NCBI GenBank assembly: GCA_030950825.1
Contig: JAUZQT010000111.1
Location: 1-12,712, forward strand
DNA: 12,712 bases
Reading direction: 5' to 3'
From: Mariprofundaceae bacterium
Lineage (GTDB): Bacteria; Pseudomonadota; Zetaproteobacteria; Mariprofundales; Mariprofundaceae
Position 1 is the first letter of the stretch. The number at the start of each line of letters is the position of its first letter. This document shows, piece by piece, positions 1-7,834 of the stretch. The notes under the pieces were generated by a model. That model ran no database searches. It was given only the letters and a program-made list of their open reading frames with translations, and was not told where the DNA came from. The translations under genes were made by a program, and so were the position numbers.

Positions 1-765
1 TGTCTGAGCCGGAGCAACAGTAATCGAATCACCGGTATGCACCCCCATCGGATCAAGGTTTTCGATTGAACAGATGATCACACAGTTATCCGCGTGATCG
101 CGCATGACTTCCATCTCATACTCTTTCCAGCCAATGATGGATTCTTCGACCAGAATTTCATCCGTTGGCGATGCCCCCAAACCTGAATGTGCAATAAATT
201 CAAATTCTTCTGGATTATAAGCAATACCACCACCTGAACCACCTAGGGTGAATGACGGACGAATAATAATCGGATAACCAAGCTCATTTGCCAAATCGCG
301 TGCTTCTTGCATGTCATGTGCAAAGCCACCACGTGCCATCTCCAAACCAATGCGATCCATGCATTGCTTGAACAACAAACGATCCTCAGCTTTATCAATG
401 GCACCTGGTTGTGCACCGATCAATTGTACATTGAACTTATCAAGAATACCGTGTTTATTCAGGGAAAGCGCGCAATTTAGTGCCGTTTGACCGCCCATGG
501 TTGGTAAAATCGCATCAGGACGTTCTTTCTCAATGATTTTAGCGACCACTTCCCACGTAACTGGTTCGATATAGGTTGCATCAGCAAACTCAGGATCGGT
601 CATAATCGTTGCAGGGTTAGAGTTCACAAGAACAACACGAAAGCCTTCCTCTTTCAAAGCTTTACAAGCTTGAACGCCAGAATAATCAAATTCACAAGCC
701 TGACCGATCACAATTGGCCCAGCTCCTAAAATCATAATTGATTGAATATCAGTGCGACGTGGCAT
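1..765 (-). CDS. carB: Carbamoyl-phosphate synthase large subunit, N-terminal part (runs off the window)
   Basis: CarB is the large subunit of the cytosolic enzyme that makes carbamoyl phosphate from bicarbonate, ATP and glutamine-derived ammonia, for pyrimidine and arginine synthesis. The 255 codons seen here cover the start of the carboxyphosphate half. They include the N-terminal MPRRTDIQSIMILGAGPIVI segment, the NSNPATIMTDPE stretch, PTMGGQTALN, the ATP-grasp glycine loop (RPSFTLGGSGGG) and ENLDPMGVHTGDS. All match the family closely and there is no frameshift. The ATG at 765 is chosen because it gives the canonical N-terminus; AGGAG lies 11 nt upstream, a rather long spacing. The usual partner carA is not upstream: the preceding gene on this strand is pabB, 418 bp away. 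carB therefore probably has its own promoter here. The identification is secure; the gene continues beyond position 1. Confidence 0.97.
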   Translation of the reverse strand, partial: MPRRTDIQSIMILGAGPIVIGQACEFDYSGVQACKALKEEGFRVVLVNSNPATIMTDPEFADATYIEPVTWEVVAKIIEKERPDAILPTMGGQTALNCALSLNKHGILDKFNVQLIGAQPGAIDKAEDRLLFKQCMDRIGLEMARGGFAHDMQEARDLANELGYPIIIRPSFTLGGSGGGIAYNPEEFEFIAHSGLGASPTDEILVEESIIGWKEYEMEVMRDHADNCVIICSIENLDPMGVHTGDSITVAPAQT

Positions 766-879
766 GGAGGTGGTAACTCCTAAAACTGGATTTTCAGTGT
801 TACACATAAATGAAACAATCACGCATAACACAGAAAACGGGTAAGTCAGAATACCTGATGCTCATCCGCCTAATCGCGC

Positions 880-908
880 ACTATAGCCTTAACGCAAATC
901 ATTCACAA
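880..908 (-). promoter_or_regulatory. Candidate sigma70 promoter for carB
   Basis: Reading the minus strand, TTGTGA (903-908) and TATAGT (880-885) are separated by exactly 17 nt. They match the -35 and -10 consensus at 4/6 and 5/6. Transcription would start near 873, leaving a leader of about 108 nt before the carB ATG. The -35 box lies in a stretch resembling one end of the dispersed repeat found elsewhere in the window. This is a prediction from sequence only. Confidence 0.5.
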
Positions 909-1080
909 ACATTGTAGATAAGCCAATAGATGGCATTAACACTGTACTGGTGCGAATACCATAGTGACATCATGAAGCTGCCTGCAAGCAGATAAAAATC
1001 CTACCAAATTTTAGTATCTTAGGCATCGCTAATAAATAAGTCATTGATTTACGCGCTGGATTTTTATTTATTTCAAGGCG

Positions 1081-1117
1081 AAAAAGCGGCATGCAGCACT
1101 GCTATATAACGCTTTTT
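1081..1117 (-). terminator. Probable intrinsic terminator after pabB
   Basis: AAAAAGCG (1081-1088) and CGCTTTTT (1110-1117) are perfect inverted arms. The loop between them can form a further short GCAG/CTGC stem. Read on the minus strand the structure ends in a U-tract, and it lies 66 nt after the pabB stop. It is therefore well placed to end pabB transcription before the carB promoter. The arms are symmetrical, so it could work in both directions. Confidence 0.5.
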
Positions 1118-1118
1118 A

Positions 1119-1203
1119 CAACGAAGAAAGCAAGCAAGCAAAAAGACAAGTGCAAACCGATGAGTTATTTGCTTTACGATGCCTTAGCCCGCTTTCTTCG
1201 TTG
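1119..1203. repeat. 13-nt perfect inverted repeat across the pabB 3' end
   Basis: CAACGAAGAAAGC at 1119-1131 is the exact reverse complement of GCTTTCTTCGTTG at 1191-1203. One arm lies in the last pabB codons and the other lies 53 nt beyond the stop. The 59-nt interval contains short GCAAGCAAGC repeats. This could be an mRNA 3'-end structure or a remnant of an inverted duplication; no function is evident. Confidence 0.55.
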
Positions 1204-2545
1204 TCGAATCATTCGCATGCAGCGCCCGAAGCAGGCCAGCAACCTTATGTTCCGTTTCAATGCGCTCTAGTTCAGGATCAGAATCAGCAACAATGCCAGC
1301 GCCAGCTGCCCAGTGCAGTTGCTTGCCATCATGCCAGAATGTTCGAATGAGAATATTCATGTCAGCACTACCATCGAATGCAATGTAACCCACGCTACCC
1401 GTATATGGCCCACGAGCCTGATGTTCTAATTCATGAATGATTTCCATGCAGCGAACCTTGGGGCAGCCTGTAATGGTTCCACCAGGAAACATCGCACGAA
1501 ACAAATCCATCACATCATGGTCTTGTGATAATTTACCACGAACATTGGAAACAATATGTTGAACCGTAGCATATTGCTCAATGACCATGCGTTCATTGAC
1601 CTCAACCGATCCAGGCTCACACACGCGCCCCAAATCATTACGCTCTAAATCCACCAGCATGATATGTTCAGAACATTCTTTGTCTGAAAGTAATAATTCA
1701 TCACGCAGTGATTGATCTTCATCACCTTGACTGCGGCGGCGCGTACCTGCAATGGGGCGCGCTTCTGCAATACCATCAGATGACAGTGAAAAAAGACGTT
1801 CAGGTGAGGCTGAAACAATGCTTAAGTCATCAGCACGAAGGAAACATGAGAATGGTGCAGGATTCACACGGCGCAAATGCTTGTAAAGCCCAAGCAATTG
1901 ATCTTTATGACATGCAGTATTCCAGAAGCGGGCAATGTTAGCCTGAAAAATATCACCAGCGCAAATATAGTCCTTCACCTGTTTTACGGCATAACAATAG
2001 TCGTTCGCGACTTCCTGAATCTCTGCGACTGCCATTTTTTTAGAAGCACTTTGTTCACCCGCAGTCGCAAGCAAACACGCTATATCGTCGAGCTGCTTCT
2101 CACTGATGCGTGAGGCTAGATAAACCGTTTTAAGCTCACTATCAAAACAAATACTCCACTCGGGCTCATGCAGCCATAACAAACCACTTGGTGGGGAAGT
2201 TTTCGGCAAGGGTAAAGCCTCAAACAAGGTAGATACTTCATATGATGCATAAACCAATTGCTGAATCGCAGGAAAATGACAGCAAGCAGGTTTGATGGAC
2301 TGCTTCCACTGATCAAAGAACAATGGCACATTATCACCGTGTTTCAACCAAGATGAACGACCGCTTTTTGAAACCAAAAAGTGTCTACCGTTACCTCGTG
2401 AATCTTCAAGAATAGCGGAAAACTTCTCTGGAAATAAAAAGAACACTTCATGGGCATGAAGTGTTCTTTTTAATATCCGTGTAAAAAGGGAGATGCTTGT
2501 GGCTTTATTTAAATCAGCTGAATTTTCGAACAATGACCGAAGCAT
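1184..2545 (-). CDS. pabB: Chorismate-utilising enzyme, aminodeoxychorismate synthase component I type
   Basis: The product belongs to the TrpE/PabB family, which converts chorismate with ammonia to aminodeoxychorismate (PabB, folate) or anthranilate (TrpE). The C-terminal chorismate-binding domain is complete: SASPERLF, ARPIAGTRRR, HIMLVDLERNDLGRV, FPGGTITGCPKVR, GSVGYIAFDG and AAGAGIVADSDPE. The short, divergent N-terminal half and the GGTITGCPKVR form favour PabB over TrpE. However, the residue matching the PabB catalytic lysine (Lys274 in E. coli) is alanine here (PIAGT, residue 266), as in TrpE. The start is uncertain. The frame is open from 2716, but everything above 2545 lies deep inside fabF. 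The ATG at 2545 overlaps fabF by 32 nt and has only a weak GGCGG ahead of it. No in-frame ATG occurs between 2543 and the middle of the gene. A GTG at 2446 is an alternative. Predicted length is 453 residues, normal for PabB. Confidence 0.8.
   Translation of the reverse strand: MLRSLFENSADLNKATSISLFTRILKRTLHAHEVFFLFPEKFSAILEDSRGNGRHFLVSKSGRSSWLKHGDNVPLFFDQWKQSIKPACCHFPAIQQLVYASYEVSTLFEALPLPKTSPPSGLLWLHEPEWSICFDSELKTVYLASRISEKQLDDIACLLATAGEQSASKKMAVAEIQEVANDYCYAVKQVKDYICAGDIFQANIARFWNTACHKDQLLGLYKHLRRVNPAPFSCFLRADDLSIVSASPERLFSLSSDGIAEARPIAGTRRRSQGDEDQSLRDELLLSDKECSEHIMLVDLERNDLGRVCEPGSVEVNERMVIEQYATVQHIVSNVRGKLSQDHDVMDLFRAMFPGGTITGCPKVRCMEIIHELEHQARGPYTGSVGYIAFDGSADMNILIRTFWHDGKQLHWAAGAGIVADSDPELERIETEHKVAGLLRALHANDSTTKKAG
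2435..2472. terminator. Long hairpin at the fabF/pabB junction, likely bidirectional terminator
   Basis: Positions 2435-2452 and 2455-2472 form an 18-bp perfect inverted repeat around a 2-nt centre (GG on the plus strand). The core is GAACACTTCATG with its complement, flanked by A5 on one side and T5 on the other. On the minus strand it starts 42 nt after the fabF stop and ends in a U-tract, the form of an intrinsic terminator closing the fab operon. It also lies inside the translated part of pabB if that gene starts at 2545, so it may attenuate pabB instead of fully separating it. Confidence 0.7.
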
Positions 2546-3758
2546 TGGTGCCGCCAAAACCAAACGAATTGGATATGGCAACATCAATAGCAACTTCACG
2601 TGCCGTATTTGGCACATAATCCAGTGGGCATAGTGGATCGGGGCTCCCCAAGTTAATGGTTGGAGGAATGATGCCATTGTGAACTGCAAGCACTGAAAAA
2701 GCCGCTTCAATACCACCCGCAGCCCCCAATAAGTGACCCGTCATGGATTTTGATGAAGAAACCATCAATTTAGACGCATGATCACCAAAAGCCGATTGGA
2801 TACCTTGTGTTTCACAAATATCGCCAGCAGGTGTTGAAGTGCCATGCGCATTGACATAATCAATATCTTCAGGATTCAACTTGGCACGTTTGAGCGCAGC
2901 CAACATACAGCGTGAACCACCTTCACCCTCTGGAGCAGGTGATGTCATGTGATAAGCATCTGCCGACATACCATAACCAACCACTTCCGCTAGAATATTA
3001 GCGCCGCGTGCTTGTGCTGTTTGCAAGGATTCCAGCATCAACACACCCGCACCCTCACCCATGACAAAACCATCACGATCTTTATCCCAAGGCCGTGAGG
3101 CACTTTCAGGGTCATCATTGCGTGTTGATAGAGCCCGCGCAGCTGAAAAACCACCGATTGCCAATTCACACACGCAGGCTTCTGTACCACCAGCCAACAT
3201 GGCATCCGCTTCGCCACGGGCAATCATTTCAAAGGCATCACCAATGGCATGGGTACCCGTTGCACAAGCTGTCACCGTGGCAACATTCGGGCCTTTTGCC
3301 CCAGTTAACATGGACACCCAGCCAGATACCATATTGATAATGGTCATCGGAATAAAAAATGGAGAGATTTTACGCGCCCCACCTTTTTCATAGGCACGCA
3401 TGGTTTTTTCAATGGCAGGCATGCCACCAATACCCGAACCAATACCCACACCCACACGCTGTGCATTCGCTTCCGTGATTTCTAAACCAGATTGTTCCAG
3501 TGCCATTTGAGCGGCTGCCACACCATAATGGATAAATGTATCCATTTTGCGTGCATCTTTGCGATTAATAAATGCGCTGACATCAAAATCACGAACTTCA
3601 CCAGCAATGGTACAAGCCATGCCAGCCGCTTCTGCATCAAAATGCGTGATGCGCCCGATGCCAGATTTTCCAGCAATCAGGTTATTCCATGTTTTATCCG
3701 TACCAGCACCGAGTGGTGTAACAAGGCCAACCCCAGTGACGACAACGCGTTGCATCAT
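2514..3758 (-). CDS. fabF: 3-oxoacyl-[acyl-carrier-protein] synthase II
   Basis: FabF is the cytosolic condensing enzyme that elongates acyl-ACP with malonyl-ACP in type II fatty acid synthesis. The 414-residue product has the full thiolase-fold signature. The nucleophile is Cys165 (TVTACATGTH), and the two catalytic histidines are His305 (VNAHGTSTP) and His342 (KSMTGHLLGAAGG), with Lys337 nearby. The C-terminal NSFGFGGTNASV loop is also present, and length is normal for the family. Two consecutive ATG codons open the frame; the first, 2 nt after the acpP stop, is used here. Tight spacing to acpP suggests cotranslation. It is the last gene of the fab cluster and is followed by a strong hairpin. 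FabB is the main alternative, but the acpP-fabF order and the sequence favour FabF. Confidence 0.96.
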   Translation of the reverse strand: MMQRVVVTGVGLVTPLGAGTDKTWNNLIAGKSGIGRITHFDAEAAGMACTIAGEVRDFDVSAFINRKDARKMDTFIHYGVAAAQMALEQSGLEITEANAQRVGVGIGSGIGGMPAIEKTMRAYEKGGARKISPFFIPMTIINMVSGWVSMLTGAKGPNVATVTACATGTHAIGDAFEMIARGEADAMLAGGTEACVCELAIGGFSAARALSTRNDDPESASRPWDKDRDGFVMGEGAGVLMLESLQTAQARGANILAEVVGYGMSADAYHMTSPAPEGEGGSRCMLAALKRAKLNPEDIDYVNAHGTSTPAGDICETQGIQSAFGDHASKLMVSSSKSMTGHLLGAAGGIEAAFSVLAVHNGIIPPTINLGSPDPLCPLDYVPNTAREVAIDVAISNSFGFGGTNASVIVRKFS

Positions 3759-3760
3759 AA

Positions 3761-4000
3761 TTACTCAGCCTTGGCTGCTACGTAATCAATTGCATTTTGC
3801 ACGCTTTGAATCTTCTCAGCATCATCATCTGGAATCTCAACACCAAATTCTTCTTCAAATGCCATCACCAATTCGACTGTATCCAATGAATCAGCGCCCA
3901 AATCATCAACAAATGATGAGTCCGAGTTAATTTCACTTTCATCAACATTCAGCTGATCAGCTACAATTTTAATAATTTTGGTTTCAATTTCTGCAGACAT
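3761..4000 (-). CDS. acpP: Acyl carrier protein
   Basis: The 79-residue acidic protein carries growing acyl chains on a phosphopantetheine arm attached to Ser38 in the GADSLDTVEL motif. The four-helix ACP pattern, the acidic helix II (VMAFEEEFGVEIPDDDAEKI) and the length are all typical. The ATG at 4000 has an excellent ribosome-binding site (GGGAGG, about 6 nt upstream), fitting the very high expression of ACP. A candidate promoter lies just ahead, so acpP-fabF is probably also transcribed separately from the rest of the operon. Confidence 0.98.
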   Translation of the reverse strand: MSAEIETKIIKIVADQLNVDESEINSDSSFVDDLGADSLDTVELVMAFEEEFGVEIPDDDAEKIQSVQNAIDYVAAKAE

Positions 4001-4030
4001 ATAAGTCCTCCCTATCGAAATAAGATGTGG

Positions 4031-4059
4031 CTTCTAAACATCGCTTTTAGCACTGTCAA
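4031..4059 (-). promoter_or_regulatory. Candidate internal promoter for acpP-fabF
   Basis: In the 99-nt gap after fabG the minus strand shows a perfect -35 TTGACA (4054-4059), then 17 nt, then TAGAAG (4031-4036), a 4/6 match to the -10. Transcription would begin about 24 nt before the acpP ATG. The extra gap in an otherwise tightly packed operon supports a promoter here. An internal acpP promoter is known in E. coli. Confidence 0.5.
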
Positions 4060-4099
4060 GAAGCATTCTTCTATAACCACTCAAAAAGAGCGGCTATGT

Positions 4100-4852
4100 T
4101 TACATATACATACCACCGTTGATATGTAGAACTTGGCCTGTGATATAAGCCCCTGAATCTGCGGCTAAAAACAGCACTGCTGCCGCTATGTCCTGCGGGC
4201 TTCCTAAGCGCCCCAAAGGAATTTGGCTGTTTAATGATGCATGCGCATCATCCCCCAAATCAGCCGTCATATCAGTAGCAATAAAACCTGGTGCAATGGC
4301 ATTCACTGTAATACCACGCGAACCAACCTCTTGTGCCAAAGAGCGTGTCATGGCATCAATACCGCCCTTAGAAGCACAGTAATTCAATTGTCCTGGATTG
4401 CCCATCGAAGCTACAACCGATGAAATATTGATAATCCGCCCGAAACGCGCCTTCATCATAGGCCTTAATGCAGCCTGTGAAGCATAAAACACCGATGATA
4501 AGTTTGTATCAATCACAGATTTCCAATCGTCCGCTTTCATGCGCATCGCTAGACCATCGCGGGTAATACCTGCATTATTAACCAAAACATCGAGACGACC
4601 AAACTGCTTAGCAACACCTTGTACAAAGATTTTAACAGCCTCGGCATCGCTCACGTCCACAACATGTGCAGAAACTTGCCCACCACATGCTAATAATTTT
4701 TCAGCTGCTGCATTCACAGTTGCTTCACGGGTCGCACAAATTGCCAGATCATAACCAGCCTTGGCTAAAGTTTCTGCTACAGCAAAACCAATACCACGGC
4801 TTGCTCCTGTAACAATGGCAACAGGTTTATGCTCACTCATGCCCTCACTCAT
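4100..4852 (-). CDS. fabG: 3-oxoacyl-[acyl-carrier-protein] reductase
   Basis: FabG is the NADPH-dependent short-chain dehydrogenase that reduces 3-ketoacyl-ACP in each elongation cycle. The 250-residue product has the cofactor loop TGASRGIG (residues 15-22), NNAG (92-95), the catalytic Ser145, Tyr158 and Lys162 (YCASK), and the C-terminal ITGQVLHINGGMYM typical of FabG. The ATG at 4852 overlaps the fabD stop as ATGA, with AAGGCGG 7 nt upstream, so it is likely coupled to fabD. A second in-frame ATG four codons later gives an almost repeated start (MSEGMSEH) and is a possible alternative. Confidence 0.97.
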   Translation of the reverse strand: MSEGMSEHKPVAIVTGASRGIGFAVAETLAKAGYDLAICATREATVNAAAEKLLACGGQVSAHVVDVSDAEAVKIFVQGVAKQFGRLDVLVNNAGITRDGLAMRMKADDWKSVIDTNLSSVFYASQAALRPMMKARFGRIINISSVVASMGNPGQLNYCASKGGIDAMTRSLAQEVGSRGITVNAIAPGFIATDMTADLGDDAHASLNSQIPLGRLGSPQDIAAAVLFLAADSGAYITGQVLHINGGMYM

Positions 4853-5796
4853 AATTCTACCGCCTTATCCATCAAATACGATGTTAATATTGATGCTACA
4901 GGTAGATTTTTATCCACACGACGAACCAGACCCGATAATACTTTACCAGGCCCCATCTCAACCGCTTCTGCTATGCCTGAAGTACGCATCGCTTGAATGG
5001 TTTCTGTCCAGCGCACAGGTGATACCAATTGCTCCACCAGAGCAGCTCGAATATCCTCAATATCGTGCAGTGCCACCGCACGTGCATTACTCCACACTGG
5101 ACATAAAGGCGCATTGAATAGCATGCCAGATAACTTTTCCTGCATGGCATCCGCAGCAGGCTGCATCAAAGGGGTATGTGAAGGAGCGCTCACCGCCAGT
5201 GGTAAAGCCCGCTTGGCACCAGCCTCTTTGGCAGCAACCATCAATGCTTCAACCGCAGCGGCGTGGCCTGCTACAACCAATTGACCAGGACAATTAAAAT
5301 TCGCAGCCCATACTTTTTTCAGATCCGTTGACACAGATTCGCAAAGCGCCACAAGCTTGGCATCATCCAAACCAATAATCGCTGCCATTTTACCCGCGCC
5401 AGCAGGCACAGCCTGCATCATGGCTTGGCCACGAAAAGCCACCAAGGCAACAGCATCTCTAAAATTCAAAACACCCGCCGCAACAAGGGCAGAATACTCA
5501 CCCAAACTATGGCCTGCCATTTGCGCTGGCATAACGCCACCACGTGTTTGCCATAAACGAAACAGAGCCGTTGAAGCCGTTAGCAGGGCTGGTTGTGTAT
5601 AATTTGTTTGATCTAGTTTGGATTCGACATCATCCAGCACCAATGCTTTCATATCATAGGCAAGGGCATCCGATGCCTCAGTAAAAGTGTCTTGCACAAC
5701 GGCTTCAGAAGCTAGAAAATCAGCCAGCATCCCTTTGGATTGTGAGCCTTGACCAGGAAACAAAAATGCCAGTTCATGCGTTAAACTCTGACTCAC
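4849..5796 (-). CDS. fabD: Malonyl-CoA:ACP transacylase
   Basis: FabD moves malonate from CoA to ACP, supplying the extender unit for FabH and FabF. The 315-residue protein has the oxyanion segment FPGQGSQ (Gln16), the nucleophile Ser97 in GHSLGEYSAL, Arg122 (FRGQAM), and the catalytic His207 in SAPSHTPLM. Together these form a complete active site at normal length. The start is a GTG at 5796 that shares its first base with the fabH TAG stop (TAGTG). GGAG lies 6 nt upstream, within the last fabH codons. The downstream end overlaps fabG by an ATGA, so this gene is tightly coupled on both sides. Confidence 0.97.
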   Translation of the reverse strand: MSQSLTHELAFLFPGQGSQSKGMLADFLASEAVVQDTFTEASDALAYDMKALVLDDVESKLDQTNYTQPALLTASTALFRLWQTRGGVMPAQMAGHSLGEYSALVAAGVLNFRDAVALVAFRGQAMMQAVPAGAGKMAAIIGLDDAKLVALCESVSTDLKKVWAANFNCPGQLVVAGHAAAVEALMVAAKEAGAKRALPLAVSAPSHTPLMQPAADAMQEKLSGMLFNAPLCPVWSNARAVALHDIEDIRAALVEQLVSPVRWTETIQAMRTSGIAEAVEMGPGKVLSGLVRRVDKNLPVASILTSYLMDKAVEL

Positions 5797-6806
5797 TACT
5801 TACTCCAACGTACAAGATTTGCACCCCAAGCAAAACCGCCTGCGAATGCTTCTAAAAGCAATATATTTCCCGTTTTAAATTTACCTTGACGGTATAAATG
5901 GTTCAACGCCAGTGGCACGCTCGCCGCCGATGTATTGGCATGTTGATCAACGGTCAATGCCATGTACTCTTCTGGCATTTTCATCTTCTTGGCAGTCGCT
6001 TTCAAAATACGAATATTTGCTTGGTGTGGGATCAACCAGTCCACATCAGACTGCTTTATACCATGCTTTTCAAGCACCTCACCAACGACTTCACCCAGTT
6101 TTTTAACGGCCATGCGAAACACTTCATTACCTTTCATTTCAATAGCGGCAACGCCCGCTGCATCGACTCGAAAATCAACCTTTTCACCAGGAGCATTGCC
6201 TCCGTAGCGGTGCTCTGCCATTAACAAATGACGATAAGAGCCATCGCAATGCAGGACAGAGCCAATCACCCCACCTTCTTTGGAATCAGTGGCTACAGCT
6301 TCCAGTACCACCGCACCCGAACCATCACCAAACAGCACACAGGTATTACGATCAGTCCAATCGACAATACGGGACATGGATTCAGCACCAATCAACAATA
6401 CACGTTTGAACATACCCGATCGCATCATGCCATCGGCTTGTGCCAAACCATAAACAAAGCCAGAACACACAGCTTGAATATCCCAAGCTGGAAAGCCCTT
6501 GCCACCCAGTTTGTATTGTACAATGCTAGCTGTTGAAGGAAAGATCATATCAGGCGTGGTGGTAGCGACAAGCAGTGCATCAATATCATGAATGCTGATA
6601 CCAGCATCATCCAATGCTTGCTGTGCTGCGGCCGCCCCCAAATCAGATGTTTGTTGTCCTTCGGAAACAATATGACGCTGCGTAATCCCTGTGCGCTCAC
6701 GAATCCAAGCATCAGAGGTATCCACCATGGTTGATAGCTCTTCATTGCTTAAAATCCGTTCAGGCAAATAGCCACCAACACCAATAATATGGGTTTGTAC
6801 ACTCAT
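5796..6806 (-). CDS. fabH: 3-oxoacyl-[acyl-carrier-protein] synthase III
   Basis: FabH starts fatty acid synthesis by condensing acetyl-CoA with malonyl-ACP. The 336-residue product has the catalytic triad Cys114 (QAVCSGF), His261 (IPHQANIRI) and Asn291 (HANTSAAS). It also has the N-terminal SDAWIRERTGI segment, including the CoA-contacting Trp34, and the FGDGSGAVVLE motif. It is slightly longer than the E. coli protein (317). The ATG at 6806 overlaps the plsX stop as ATGA. Its own ribosome-binding site is weak, which suggests dependence on plsX translation. Confidence 0.97.
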   Translation of the reverse strand: MSVQTHIIGVGGYLPERILSNEELSTMVDTSDAWIRERTGITQRHIVSEGQQTSDLGAAAAQQALDDAGISIHDIDALLVATTTPDMIFPSTASIVQYKLGGKGFPAWDIQAVCSGFVYGLAQADGMMRSGMFKRVLLIGAESMSRIVDWTDRNTCVLFGDGSGAVVLEAVATDSKEGGVIGSVLHCDGSYRHLLMAEHRYGGNAPGEKVDFRVDAAGVAAIEMKGNEVFRMAVKKLGEVVGEVLEKHGIKQSDVDWLIPHQANIRILKATAKKMKMPEEYMALTVDQHANTSAASVPLALNHLYRQGKFKTGNILLLEAFAGGFAWGANLVRWSK

Positions 6807-7834
6807 TCCGCTTCTGCCATTTGATTCATGCTTTCAAGCGTGCGTCCAATAAGATCTGCCTCAACCTCACGAATTGCCACATCAATAGCGCAGGCATAAG
6901 CATAGGCATCCGCTGAGCCGTGGCTTTTTACCACAATACCATTCAAACCCAAAAATGGCGCACCATTATGCTCGCTTGGATGCAAGGCATCTTTCACACG
7001 CCGCAAGGCACTGCCAGCCAATAAAGCGCCCGCTTTAGCCAGTATGGTTGACGTTAATTCCTGCTTGATTTGCGTCAACATTAATTTCGCCACACCTTCC
7101 ATAGATTTCAGCGCAACATTGCCAACAAAGCCATCACACACAACCACATCCACTTTATCTGTGAATATATCGGTACCTTCAATATTTCCAATGAAGTTCA
7201 GGTTTGATTCGCGCAAGCGTGCCGCTGCAACTTTAATCACATCCGTGCCCTTAATATCTTCAGAGCCGATGTTCAATAAACCCACACGCGGTGACTCTAT
7301 GCCTTCAGCAGCTTGCAAGTAACTGCTTCCCATGACTGCAAACTGCACCAAGTGCTCCGAAGAACAATCAACATTCGCGCCAATATCAAGAAAGAAAGTG
7401 CTGCCACCTTCAGCAGGAATCATGGAAGCCGCTGCTGGGCGATCAATGCCTGGCAATGTTTTTAAAATAAGCTTGGAAATCGCCATTAAAGCACCCGTAT
7501 TACCCGCACTTACCATGGCATCCCATTCACCATCACGCACAGCACGTGCGCCAATATGAATGGATGATTGTTTTTTTCGGCGTAAGGCCACAGCTGGAGG
7601 ATCACACATATCGATCACATCCGCTGCTGGAACAATACTAACAATTTCTTCCAAACCCTTTTCTTTTAGCGCAGGAAGCAATACATCTTCTTGTCCACAA
7701 ATACCAAATTTTACACGATTACTTTTCTTAGAAAGAATCTGAGCCAGTGCATCAATCACAATATAAGGGGCACCATCACCACCATGTCCATCGACTAAAA
7801 TTCGACTTGTGTAGCTGTCAGTCATGGAAGGCAT
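6803..7834 (-). CDS. plsX: Phosphate acyltransferase
   Basis: PlsX is a peripheral membrane enzyme that converts acyl-ACP and phosphate to acyl-phosphate, the donor used by PlsY to begin phospholipid synthesis. The 343-residue product shows the family blocks: an N-terminal glycine-rich DGHGGDGAP (residues 15-23, where DAMGGD is commoner), SAGNTGALMA (109-118), RPAAASMIP, FFLDIGAN (147-154), LLNIGSEDIKGTD, and C-terminal EHNGAPFLGLNGIVVKSHGS. The ATG at 7834 shares a base with the rpmF stop (TGATG) and has GAGG 4 nt upstream. A second ATG three codons in is possible. Its place between rpmF and fabH is the classical one. Confidence 0.96.
   Translation of the reverse strand: MPSMTDSYTSRILVDGHGGDGAPYIVIDALAQILSKKSNRVKFGICGQEDVLLPALKEKGLEEIVSIVPAADVIDMCDPPAVALRRKKQSSIHIGARAVRDGEWDAMVSAGNTGALMAISKLILKTLPGIDRPAAASMIPAEGGSTFFLDIGANVDCSSEHLVQFAVMGSSYLQAAEGIESPRVGLLNIGSEDIKGTDVIKVAAARLRESNLNFIGNIEGTDIFTDKVDVVVCDGFVGNVALKSMEGVAKLMLTQIKQELTSTILAKAGALLAGSALRRVKDALHPSEHNGAPFLGLNGIVVKSHGSADAYAYACAIDVAIREVEADLIGRTLESMNQMAEAE

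Larger units (their letters stand above)
766..1183. other. 418-bp spacer between pabB and carB
   Basis: No convincing gene lies in this spacer. Near pabB it holds a hairpin (1081-1117), half of a 13-nt inverted repeat, and an AT-rich 9-nt inverted repeat (1031-1039 with 1064-1072). Toward carB it holds the candidate promoter and a leader of about 108 nt. A 21-codon open frame begins in the leader on the minus strand. Its GGCGG abuts the ATG with no spacing, so I do not call it a leader peptide. Confidence 0.6.

Noticed and set aside
797..862. 21-codon minus-strand open frame in the carB leader as a possible leader peptide
   Set aside because: The GGCGG abuts the ATG with no spacing, there is no run of regulatory codons, and no clear attenuator follows.
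2546..2716. Upstream in-frame extension of pabB to 2716
   Set aside because: It would overlap fabF by about 200 nt, encodes nothing resembling the PabB family, and lies in the conserved 3' part of fabF.
3038..3930. Several 60-130 codon open frames opposite or out of frame with fabF and acpP
   Set aside because: They lie wholly inside strongly conserved genes, have no recognisable domains, and have no independent ribosome-binding sites worth noting.
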